Positions 18,249 through 30,657 of a stretch of 64,000 nt of DNA are shown in pieces. This DNA comes from Amyloporia xantha (taxonomy: Eukaryota; Basidiomycota; Agaricomycetes; Polyporales; Adustoporiaceae). The notes beneath the pieces were generated by a model. It had not been told where the DNA came from and made no database searches. It was given only the letters and a program-made list of their open reading frames with translations. Positions within the stretch are counted from its first letter, which is position 1, and the number at the start of each line of letters is the position of its first letter. The DNA is taken from the NCBI GenBank assembly GCA_036971615.1, contig JAYKKR010000004.1:1302001-1366000 (forward strand). Direction: 5' to 3'. A program made the translations under genes and the position numbers.

Positions 18249-19484
18249 GCTTCTCGGATCAGGTTATGTCGATCGAGCTTACTGGGTAGATGACACACGA
18301 TCAGTGTTCCAGAGAAGAAGGAACGAGATGCTACGGGACAGAGCGAGCTTGACGCTCTGAAGTCACGCATTTATATATGTCCAAGTCAGGCGGGGCTGGT
18401 TCCACAGAACCCCTTCTGGCGCTCTGATAACCATCGGATAGCTGTTTTGCCCACTCCCACAGATGTCGCTTAGGACGCCCTGCACTTATCTGCAGCTCTG
18501 AGAGGAAGTGTATTGATAAGGAGTGCCGTAATGCGTCGATACAGCGAAATAGGCGCCTTAGTTGCTGCTTCAAGTTAGTTAGCGGACAGACGCAGAACAT
18601 GGCCGAAGTGGAACATATACGTCTAGGATTTGTCTAGCATCGAGACATAGTCAGAGTCTCTCCAGCAACTTCCTGCTTGTCTACCTTGCAATGCATTGTT
18701 GGAAAGAGTCGCTCGAGAGACGTAGTGGCGTAGAATCTAGATGGACGGTTTGGCGGTTAATACGATGAGCCCTCTCCGCATTGCACATTACGGCTGATGG
18801 AGAAACCGCCGGGAGTTGACCCGGACAGCAAAGATAGACAAGCCTGATCACAACACTGATCGATCGTCGGTGGTAGCGACTCACAGATTAATCTGTCCGC
18901 CGGGATTAATTTCTCCACGCCCAATTTGTCTGCGAGCGGGGCGACCCTCGCATTTGCTGACACGCGCCCAGAGCACACTCCTAAGGCAGAAGATATGTCG
19001 CTGGCGCATAATCCGCATCCGAAGATAAACCACTGGGCAACATCTAAGCAGGTACACTTGTCATCTGCCCAGACACCTCGACAGGTCTACAGACCTTCTC
19101 CTGCTGATTAGTTCGAATGGAGTGCTGTTAACTGGGAGTACCTCAGCGGACGGAAGTCCTTGTGTTGGGTGCATTCGGACAACAAAGTGATGATGTTCAA
19201 TTGGAGGGCGCGGGGTCGCTACATGCACGTACCAGAAGCGGGCCTCACGCTCTGACGTGCCTACTTGCGCCGTCGGTCGCTTCTCAAAGGCACAGGCGGC
19301 CGCGATAAAGACAGATGATGAGGTCCAGGCACGGGAGCTAAGTATTCCGTCTCTCCAAGCCACTGTTGCAGTGAAGAAATGTGAATGATCGAACATGTAT
19401 CCGCACCTTCTATCAAGCACACGACCGGCCTCTATACACCCGCCTCATCCTACGCTCCAAGTATGCCCCTCCTCACGCCTGGCC
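18249..19484. other. DUR3 promoter region and intergenic space
   Basis: This stretch of 1.2 kb lies between the DUR3 start and the 3' end of the amidotransferase gene, both on the minus strand. The first 300 bases hold GATA-type motifs. I found no gene in the rest. Confidence 0.5.
18426..18520. promoter_or_regulatory. GATA-factor site cluster upstream of DUR3
   Basis: GATAA at 18426-18430, CTTATC at 18485-18490 and GATAAG at 18515-18520 lie 178-272 bases upstream of the DUR3 start codon. Fungal nitrogen-regulation GATA factors of the AreA/Nit2/Gln3 type bind this core, and DUR3 is a classical nitrogen-catabolite-repressed gene. Three cores in under 100 bases are suggestive but could occur by chance. 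Confidence 0.45.
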
Positions 19485-21306
19485 CTATGACGGCACGCCG
19501 AGCATTCGCCAAATCACCTTCCCCACCACTCCTACCCCGTCGTCCTGCCACCCCGCTCTCCGCCGCGCGTCCGCCGCGATCTCCACGCTCAGCGCCCCCG
19601 TCGCCTCGCGTGCCCGTACGATCTTCTCCGAGATCCGCTGCGTGAATTCGGGGTGGCCCTGCACCGTCAGCACCTGTACATCCTCCACGCGCACATCTCC
19701 CGCGCCCACGCCTGGCCGGAAGCGCACCATTCCCTGGTTGGGCGCGATAGGCGTCGAGCCGAGTAGGTGAAATGAAGGCGGCGTTTGGGGGACGTGGTCG
19801 CGATGCATCTGGTGGATTTTCTGCACGATGGCGTTAGTGGGCACTGGGCATGGGAAACGAGGAGGGTACAAATGGCTTACCAGGGTGGAGGTGCCGAACA
19901 GCTGCTTCCCGACGTCCGTGAGCGCGATCTCTGTAACGCCTATCTCCCATTTACCGTCGTTGGGTACGCATTCAGCACCCATTGCACGTGCGATGATTTG
20001 GTGACCGAAACAGATACCTGGGGATCAAGTACAGGCGTTAGGTTAGTGGACGAACACATCTATGCCGGATACAGAGAAGTGTACAGAATGTCCAACAGTA
20101 GATACACGTCATAGTCTTCCTCGCACGGTATCTTACCCGCTGGATGGTCCACATACTAAGGCAAGCCAAACACAATCTGATAGAAGATGCATCGTCGAAT
20201 GTACCTGCGTGTCCTGCTTGCAGTAATCTGCAAAACGAGAGACCTCGCCGACTTCCAGAGAACTGTCCAGAGAGCTCTGAGCAAGCAGAGCCGGCCCTAA
20301 TACGATTCTTGCCTAATGTCTTTTCACAAGAAGACATGCATCAGTTTTGGGGGCAGATTCGAGGGGCGAGCCCCAATATCGGAATCGGTGAGGGCATTGA
20401 TAGAGACAGTGTCAACGTTGCAGAATATCCTGTCCACGATGAGGTAGGCTCCTTGGACAGGAGACCAGAGCATGGGACGTCTGATCCCAATGTGCCGCCA
20501 CATGCCAGCTACAACTTGAGTGGTCCGCCGTCGGCGCGACCGCCCCAGGGTCTGCAGCTGTGGCGGCGGCATGAGCGACTCCCGATCAATCGAGTCTTGT
20601 TATAATTCTGGCTCATCGCTAGAAGTACATCGAGCATCACGGCGGCCTCTCAGTTAGAGGAGATACCTCTGCGGCTGCATACACGGTATACGCGTCCTCC
20701 TGGCATGACGAATGCGCAGGACTTACAAGGATAGAACGCACGGGTGGCAGTCAGAGGCGCTGCGGCCCGACGCCTTTCAAATAGGGTCAATGCGACTTCG
20801 CCTTCGGTAGGTGTAACCACCCGCGGTCATGCTTGTCAAATCGTAGGGTGAATAACAATTCATCAATTCGCAGATTGCTGTTACCTCTGGACCGAGGCGG
20901 AAATATGTATACATCACAGCATTGAGATTACTCACCGATTAATTTGATGTGCGCTTTCTCTCGCGCGATCTCACCCACATATGACACCAGGCGGTTTATC
21001 CATCCAGATTCTCGTACGCCGACGCCGCTGAAGGCAGGAAGAATGAGCTCATGTCGCGGTAAAGGGCCCTCGAGGAGACCGACCGGATCCGGTCAAGATG
21101 ACGGCCTGATAGTCGTCAATGTTCTCCGGATACTCTTCCTTATTGCGGACATCGTACGGGTATAAAGTGTATTGTACTCCCGTTCCCACAGGAAGAGAGT
21201 TACGTAGGAGTACATTGAAGATCGTCGTGTAGTCGCCGTCCGTGGCCTGTACGTCGGGAATTGGGGCGTCACATAGAAAGAGCGCGATACGGACAGGACC
21301 AGCCAT
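19485..21306 (-). CDS. class I glutamine amidotransferase-like protein, one frame break
   Basis: Stand-alone class I GATase domain of the kind fungi carry as GMP-synthase-like or putative peptidase-C26-like proteins; substrate unknown. The start at 21306 gives RIALFLCDAPIPDVQATDGD, then YQAVILTGS. The nucleophile block is GICFGHQIIARAMGAE (first residue split by an intron) and the His/Glu pair is in VLTVQGHPEFTQR, so the Cys-His-Glu triad is present. With the intron ending at the usual acceptor, the second exon reads AASAYENL and then loses frame: one base is missing between 21002 and 21003, after which WINRLVSYVGEIAREKAHI follows. A different donor (CG|GTCTCC) would stay in frame but replaces the conserved AASAYEN block. 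The intron before GICFGH is 918 bases (20018-20935), far above the local norm. Function is probably intact if the missing base is a consensus error. Confidence 0.85.
20018..20935 (-). other. oversized intron of the amidotransferase gene
   Basis: The donor GTGAGT (20935 downward) and acceptor CCCCAG (ending at 20018) join ATC-G to GT-ATC-TGT and restore GICFGH. Neighbouring introns are 50-75 bases. An open frame of 153 codons lies on the opposite strand inside it (20144-20605) but has no recognisable domain. No terminal repeats were found, so an insertion is only inferred from length. Confidence 0.7.
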
Positions 21307-22251
21307 GCAGTTAGCTCCTAGATGATAACTTGAACAAAGATTGAAGTTTCCTATCGAGAGGGGGACTCGGGTGCTTAGCAGTTTGAGCCTTCAAGCTTCA
21401 AGCTTCAAGCTTCAGCTTCAGGACTCGGGCAGAGATTACAGCAGTGGATTACGAAATGACCCTCGCACAGGCAAGTAGTCCTAACCTTACTGCAAACCCT
21501 AATTTAAGGTCCCGATTGGTTTATAGGAGTAAACATCAACACCGGTTGGTAACAGTAGGCCCCTCGACCGAATTACTACCAACCTATTGCACAGGTGAAA
21601 GGGAGGCCTGCAAAGCATTTGCCGATTTTTCCAGGTGATGTATTTCTGGCAGATAGCAGAGAGCAACTGAAGTCATTCTGCCCCTAACAATCAGTGATAT
21701 CACGTGTACGATAACCAAGATCAAGACCGCGGTACTCCCTCTGATCTCAGAGACGACCTCCTCTTTCCTAAGTCTACAGAAAGACAGCCACAATTTCTCT
21801 GTCAGAAAACTGGCTACTCGAGGCTTGCTTTCTGGGCTTTACTCCCCGAAATCTCACGCAAACTGGGATCTAGCACGGCTGGACGACTGAGTCGTACGGC
21901 CGAACGCCGTTCCCCCGTGATTGGACTGTCATTCCGTGCGTACCCGGTTCCCTCATGATCTTAGCCTCGAAAGTTGACAGGACATTGGACGGACGGACAG
22001 GTGCCGCCACAACTGAAACACCTTCAGTTACTCCTGGACTAAACCCGTTGCTGTGACACTGTCATCAGCAGCCTTCAGCAGCTCGCAACGTCGCTCGGCT
22101 GAGATAGATTTCCAACGAGCCGATAAGATCACGCAGGTAGGCCAATTCTCACACCTTCCAGCGGTGATCGTGGACTCAAGCGCCCCGGTATATAGCTCAG
22201 CGCAACGCCGCGCATCGCCGTCGGTGCCCACCATTAACTCTAGTCCCGACC
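21307..22251. other. divergent promoter region, amidotransferase / YPK1
   Basis: This 945-base interval lies between two divergently transcribed genes. Apart from the heptamer repeat at 21390-21420, nothing specific was recognised. Confidence 0.5.
21390..21420. repeat. short tandem repeat, TTCAAGC heptamer
   Basis: Three perfect TTCAAGC units are followed by a shortened TTCAGC unit and TTCA. It lies about 85 bases upstream of the amidotransferase start codon and is a simple microsatellite. Confidence 0.9.
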
Positions 22252-24456
<2,205 letters not shown>

Positions 24457-24992
24457 GATGCCCGCCGCTAGATGTGACAATGGCTCCAGAACAGCCATAC
24501 GATTTGTCTTTTCTCGAGATGTATTGGCGGCCCTTTCTCCTCTCCGTCCGCCACCTTGTTGTCATTACCGTTCGGTCTTCTCTGCTTGTGTCTCTTATAT
24601 ATGCGTGCGGTTTGTTCGTTCTCACTTTGCTCTTTTTGCGTGTATTGTGCGATCCATTCGTGCGCACGATTCCCCCCGTCTTCCTTGCTTGTTTATTTGT
24701 GATCACACGCTCTGTGTCCCGGATCCGTACGTCGCAGCATGGACTCGTAGTACTGCACAGTGTAGCCTTGGTCAATGTCTGAATATTTGTTGTATCAATT
24801 CATCTGCGATCTCAATAAACGCCAAATACTGCGGTCTCCCTAGGCCTAAAGTGAAAATGGAATTCAGATTCACAATTCCAATTCTCGTGAATCGAGCGTC
24901 TAGACTGGAGTCCAACTACATAGATCTGGCGCATTGGCTTCCTTCCCCCCAGACTCAAACCCATTATATTTCTTCTCGTCGGACTTGACCAA
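24457..24992. other. YPK1 3' region and promoter of the next gene
   Basis: This 536-base T-rich stretch lies between two genes on the same strand. AATAAA at 24814-24819 is a candidate polyadenylation signal for YPK1. No other gene is seen. Confidence 0.5.
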
Positions 24993-26187
24993 ATGTCTCT
25001 CTTCTTTGATCTTCTTGGTGACAATGAAGTCGAGGATGCGCACAGAATCGAACTGGCAGGTATATTCTCTTCCCATCTGTATTCATCGTATAAATGTCCA
25101 TTTCATTGTCCAGGTTATCCAGACGATGAAGCAGCAAGCTTGGAGGCTTTCCGGTGCGTTTTATTCATATATGTCGCACGATAGTAATTGTCGAGCTGCT
25201 GCATAGGTATCGCCATTCCCGAGCACCAGGGCTCTTTCTAGGGGCATACCTCCCAGCCGAATCCGGCCGCAAACTCATAGGCTATGTCTGCGCAACAACT
25301 TCACCTTCTCCAACCCTCACACATGAATCAATGTCGACGCATGCGGATGGACCCTCAGTTTGCGTACACTCAGTTTGTGTAGACCCTGCGCACCGCAGAA
25401 AGGGCGTCGCGCTCGCGTTGATGAAGGAGTATATTTCTCGCCTAGAGAGGGCTTCGGATCGCCTTGGATTCCGCCCTGAGCGTGTACTCCTCATCACGCA
25501 CGAGGAGCTGAGAGGGCTGTACGAGAAAGCTGGCTTTGAGTGGGTAGGAGAGAGTGTTGTTGTGCATGGGACACGTCCTTGGTTCGAGATGCGGAGGAAC
25601 CTCAAGTCGCCTCCACCAGAGCCAGTGCAGCCGCAGGCCGTACCAGAGGGCATCTGGGAACAGCTACAGCTGGCTTCTACTTCGCGGAACAGACCTCAAG
25701 GTCTGGCCCTGACGGCCTTCCCTGATGGTACCCAGGATCTCGTCTCTGATGATGGACAAGGAACTCTGAGGAACAAATTCGATCTGCTATGTCCCCGAGA
25801 TGGGTGTGGAAGCATTATACTCAAGTCTGGCGTGGCGTCTCTCGTGGAACGCGAGAGCATGCTGCTCGACCCGCCAGAGGCCGGAATTGCAAGTCCCCTT
25901 ACGCCGCTCCCACCACCGCCGACGACCATAAACTGGTGGCTCGTAACGCCCAATGCCATGGCGTTCGAGAATATTGGGTTTACGCGTACCGTGGCCTCAG
26001 GCGGTAAGTTCAAATATATCTACTGTTAAGGCAAACCATTGATAGCAGCACCGTCATTGAAGCAGCTACAAACAAGAGACTGAAGTTGCTGATATGCGCA
26101 GAATGCGACCTTGGCCCGTTGGGATGGTCTGAAGAGGGAGGCAGTGAATTCTGGCTGGCGCATAGCCGCGTGAGGTATCGGAAATGA
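24993..26187 (+). CDS. GNAT N-acetyltransferase fused to an MSS4/DSS4-like zinc domain
   Basis: The first half is a GNAT acyl-CoA acetyltransferase of the arylalkylamine/serotonin acetyltransferase kind: SVCVHSVCVDPAHRRKGVAL carries the V-x-P-x-x-R-x-x-G/A acetyl-CoA loop, and LYEKAGFEWVGESVVVHG is the usual C-terminal block. After a Pro-rich linker (PPPEPVQPQAVPEG) comes an MSS4/DSS4-like domain: FDLLCPRDGCGSIIL, WWLVTPNAMAFENIGFTR and, after the last intron, LLICAECDLGPLGW with the second cysteine pair. MSS4/DSS4 proteins bind nucleotide-free Rab GTPases. The first exon starts at the ATG at 24993 (MSLFFDLLGDNEVEDAHRIE); exon 3 runs 25207-26003, the last intron is 26004-26065, and the stop is at 26185. 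Both domains are in one reading frame with no break, so the fusion is not a prediction artefact of two neighbours. Confidence 0.88.
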
Positions 26188-26447
26188 TTGTCTGCGACAC
26201 TACAAACACGTGTAGAATTAGCCCAATGGTAGTTGCATCATTCTCGACAACTTCCAAAATGTGTCAATAAATTCTTGGAAATGCATACTATCTCAAGCAC
26301 GCAAATGAGGTACTGTTCAAGTACACGGTCTGATTCATACACGATAATCGTATCGTACTCAGCGAACGTTAGCCGTTCATGAAAAGTGTCATTGCAGCGT
26401 GATATACTACCGCTGCTTGCTTCTGTCACATGGGGTTTGTCGAGACC

Positions 26448-29400
26448 CTACGGCCGCGATGTGCTGCGTTGTCGCTCAGCCCATTGTTGGATATCCGTAG
26501 TTGAACGCTGCAAGGATTTAAGAGGCCGACCATGAATCTATGTAAGTACTGCTCACCTTGATCCATGCAGCCCTGGAGGCAATATTATCCAAAGACTGCT
26601 TGAGCGCCAGGTCGTACTTTGATGTATCTCGATCCTATAAAGTGGTGTTCAATCCACGTACAGCTGAGCCAGTTAAGCACAGAATTTGCATTACCTTGAA
26701 GAACTGGACAGTATCTTCATAGTCCTGGTCAGAGGAAAGCTGGTAGAATGCATACTGAAGAGGATGGTCATTCACTGCTCTGGAGTTTGATGAATATAGT
26801 CGAAAGACTAACATGGACTAGGAAGCGCATGCTGAAGTTGCCTTCCAGCCGCTTAGAGAGCTGGAGGGGAGAAATGAGCACGAAGAGAAGACAGGTGTAC
26901 CACCAAATCGGTTCGTACTTCATTGTAGTGCTGTTTGAATGCCTTAGCCAGGAACTTTCTGGTCGCGGGGTTGTCCGACAATCCATCAAAGTAATGTAGA
27001 AGATCTTGATCCCGAGCGTCCGTCAGTACGTACTGGAAGGTCTCTTCGGCAAGTTTCAGGTCCTGCGTAAAACCTATTGCATTCATCGCTGCAACCGCAC
27101 TGGCTGGATTCCTGTGCTTAGTGATGATCTGTTTCACAGCCTCCCATTCCTCACGATTACCATGACGAACGGCCTGAAAACAACCGGTGAGCGAGAGCCA
27201 GAATCATTCTTATTGACTCTCACGATCGGGTAGACGGCTTGTATGAGATCTGCAGGGATGACCGTATCATCTCCAGTCTGCATGTAGTAGGTAAACCGCC
27301 CAGCCAATTCTTTCACTACGCTGGATAATGGACAACATCAGTTGCAATTATCGAGGTTATGTTGAGTGTTGAGTGCTTATTACCTCTCTTCTCCGGTAAT
27401 TGCAGCGTGATTGATGGCCAGTGTCCGCAATGCACGAACATCCACAGATTCATTGTCGACTCGTTCATATCCAAGGCGCTGTACGATCGGCATCACAAGA
27501 CTCTGCAGGCCGCAATCGTAAAATTCTGTTGTCAGAAAATGGATCTATATTAAAAACGACTCGCCTGCTCGAACTGAGATAGCGACTGCACAATGTCCGG
27601 GTATTCCCACCAGACGGACCGAAGCAGCCCGAGACTAGATAGCATACTCTCAAGGACAACATCTAAAATAGACGTTGGTTAATCGTCTGGGAGACAACTG
27701 GCTCCCCATCCAACTCACACTCCTGCTCGTTACGCAACACGTTGACAAGGGACAGAGCACTGCTGACGGTCGAGTATCCTGCTTCCGCAAGGGCGAAAGC
27801 ATCGTACACGAGGCCAATGCGGTCTTGAAGCGAGAATGGCGATGGCATCTTGGCAGCCTCTGCTCCGATGGCAACCAACCTCTCCGTGGAATAGAGCACG
27901 CGGTCTAGGCACAGTGAGATTTCGAACCAACAAATAGGTCAATGTCCGATTACGACGCACAGAAGCTGACCGTTCCTGCGTTGAGCTTGAACGTTCTTGA
28001 GATGTTGATCTTGATGGTCATCTCTCGTTCGTCGAGCACCAATTCTCTGTCCACGATGGCGTGCCCCTGGTCAGAGACTGTTAAGAGACTCAATGGTATG
28101 TTCCTACGACAGAAAGTACATCAATCCATTATGCGGAATGCTGCACAGAGTAAAATGGTACCAAATAGTCTCGTTGTCGTTCTCTCCAGCATGTCCAGTT
28201 TCCAGGAAGCGGTCCTGGCGGAGGTGGATACCATCTTGGGTCTCAGTTACCGTCACCACAGGATACCCGATCTAATAGAGCCAAGGCAAAGAGAAGACAT
28301 TGAGTCTGAATAAATAGTTCTCATGAAGAGGACAGAAGATGCCTTTTCGATCCAATTGTCCATCACCTTGGAAATGTCCATTCCTGTGCGAAAATGTCAT
28401 GAACGCCGCACGGGACATTTGAAAATTTTATATTCACCTGTTGCAGCACTGATACCGTCCCACAGGTCTTTCGTTACGCTGTTTGCGAAAAGGTGGGCTT
28501 TGAGGTACATGGAGACACCCTTGAGGAATCGCTCTTCACCCACATATGCCGAAAGCATGCGTAGAACTAAATGATGAAACGATGTTATCAAGCTGTATAC
28601 GGATTCCCGTCGCACTATTAAATAGAAGATCACCTACTTGAGGCCGCCTTTTGATAGGAAAGCGCATCAAAGATCTGTGGAAACGAATTTGAGATGTTCT
28701 CTACATCGCCAAATTATCAAGGAATCCTACCTGGTTGACCATGTTGGCGTCAGGGCATTCGACTTCTACCGGATGGGAGGAAGGCTTGGCATCTAAGTTC
28801 ATTGCGAGAGAGATAGATCCTGTAATGAAAGTGGCATCCAGCTTCCACTCCGGAAAGACCCTAGTGCAAGTCATGGTCAGTTTGCGGACTGTACAACTAC
28901 TTCAGATATTTCATCAGCAAAAAGGACTCACTTATCTAGATATTCAGTCAAGACGAGGTCGATTTATATTATGCACCAAGGATTTACCTAGAATTATGAC
29001 GTTTGCCATCTGTGAAGAAAAACATGATGAATAGAGCCTACGTAACGGAAAAAAACTTAAGAGGACTGACCAAAGTCGCGAAACCTGTAGAAAAGTCGTT
29101 GGGCTGTTCATTATGCTGACCACCTCTAAATTATATCAGTCCGTACCTTCGTTCAGGTAAAGATTATCCCACCACGCCATAGTTGTGATATCTCCAAACC
29201 TGCATGATAGGAAAGTTTCAATGAGGAAAACTTATACGAAACTAGAATTGTTATTGACCACATGTGAGCGACTTCGTGGCACATTGTCTCTGCGATTTTT
29301 TGCTTGACCTGCAGATTCTCAGACGTAGGATCTAGTAGAAAGGTCGATGTCCGCCCTGTGATCAAACCCTGGCAGTAAGTGAGCATTTCTGCGTGATAGA

Positions 29401-30657
29401 AGATCCCGTTTTTCAATAGTTACCCAGTTCTCCATGGCATCTAAGGAAACGCACGCAATGGATTTCACCTCAGACGAAAAGGTATAGCGTGAACGCACGG
29501 CAATCGTAGTCACTCGCGACCAAAGTATCCAGCTTCGGTAACGGATACTCAATTTCAAACACCTTCTCGCACAGGGGCAGAACTAGCCGTTTGATGTCGA
29601 GCGCAAACTGCGCCTGATGAATGACGTCAGACGTTGCTGTAAGTCTTATTAGACACGGGTGTCGCGAGCCAATGCAATATGAGAGTCTTACCGTAGAAAC
29701 GGAGCGGACGAGTCTTGCCACTGAGAGGGCTCGTGTATGAGCTTTCCAAGTACTCAAAAGGGCCATTTGCCCAGGCTACCAGATACGTCGACATCTGCAC
29801 GACTGAAAAGTCACCTTTCCGTGCACACAAACTGGCTTCTAACGCCGCGACGTACCGGGGGAGTCGTCTCGAATCGAGTAATCTTCCACTTCTCTGCGGG
29901 AATATCGTTGCCTAAGGTCAATGATGCAAGTTTCGAAGTCAACCAATCATGTTCTTCGGCAGGCTCGGGGCTGTATATTGTCTCTGATAAAACAGGCATG
30001 TTGCTCAGGTTGACCGTATCTGCGCGCGAGACCATCGTGACTGAGAAAGTAGCCTTTAAAAGAGGTTCATCCCAGCAGGGGAATGCGTTCCTCGCGGAAA
30101 TTGGCTATTGTTTAAACCTATTCCGAATCAGACTTGAGTAAATAGAAGGCGAGGTCGAACCTCAAACTGTGTCAGGCTATAAATTGACTTCCCGTCTTCT
30201 CCACCCACAGAGCGGTAGTATCCAAGAAGGGAGCCGTTCAACTCGCCCTCAAACGCTACCCTCAGCTGAGCTTTCGAGCTCGCAGGTAGAGGTGTAGAGA
30301 ACGTAAGAATTTCGCGTTCCATAGTTTTATCGAATGACATAGATGACGTCGTTTGTTCAACTTGTAGGGCATCGGAGTAGAGCTTCGCATCGGTGAGCTT
30401 CAGCTCGTTAACGTTGAATACAATGGTAGATGTTTCCTTCTCGACATCGAGGCTGGCGGTAAGGTTCGAGGCCAATTAGCCTTATACACTCTAGCGCTAC
30501 TGAGATCGAGACGCCGCACGTACTTGATCTTGACGATCCCATCAAATTTCGAGTTCACAAGGTCGGTGCGCACTGTTAAATCGTAGTGAGTAGGCCTCAC
30601 ATCTGTTGGCAGCCGGTAATCAGCCTCGCTAAGAGAGCTCTCAGCGACGCTGGACAT
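26448..30657 (-). CDS. M1-family zinc aminopeptidase (APE2/puromycin-sensitive type)
   Basis: Cytosolic-type metallo-aminopeptidase that trims N-terminal residues. The start at 30657 gives MSSVAESSLSEADYRLPTDV, then RPTHYDLTVRTDLVNSKFDG. The zinc site is complete: CHEVAHMW (HExxH) followed 18 residues later by the glutamate of LYLNEG. The substrate-binding motif, normally GAMEN, reads HAMEN here: a 17-base exon (29424-29440) supplies AMENW and the His codon is split across the intron 29441-29498. Further blocks are KVFPEWKLDATFITGSISLA, VVEVECPDANMVNQIFDALS-like sequence, LRMLSAYVGEERFLKGVSMY and the C-terminal helical repeats (QIITKHRNPASAVAAMNAIG). Exons of 14 bases, 22 bases and only 4 bases (28932-28935) occur in a row around FATL-MANVIIL-DK. 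The last exon ends with DIQQWAERQRSTSRP and TAG at 26448. There is no signal peptide. Confidence 0.93.

Noticed and set aside
20144..20605. Possible nested gene inside the long amidotransferase intron
   Set aside because: No domain, no splice pattern and ordinary composition; kept only as part of the intron finding.
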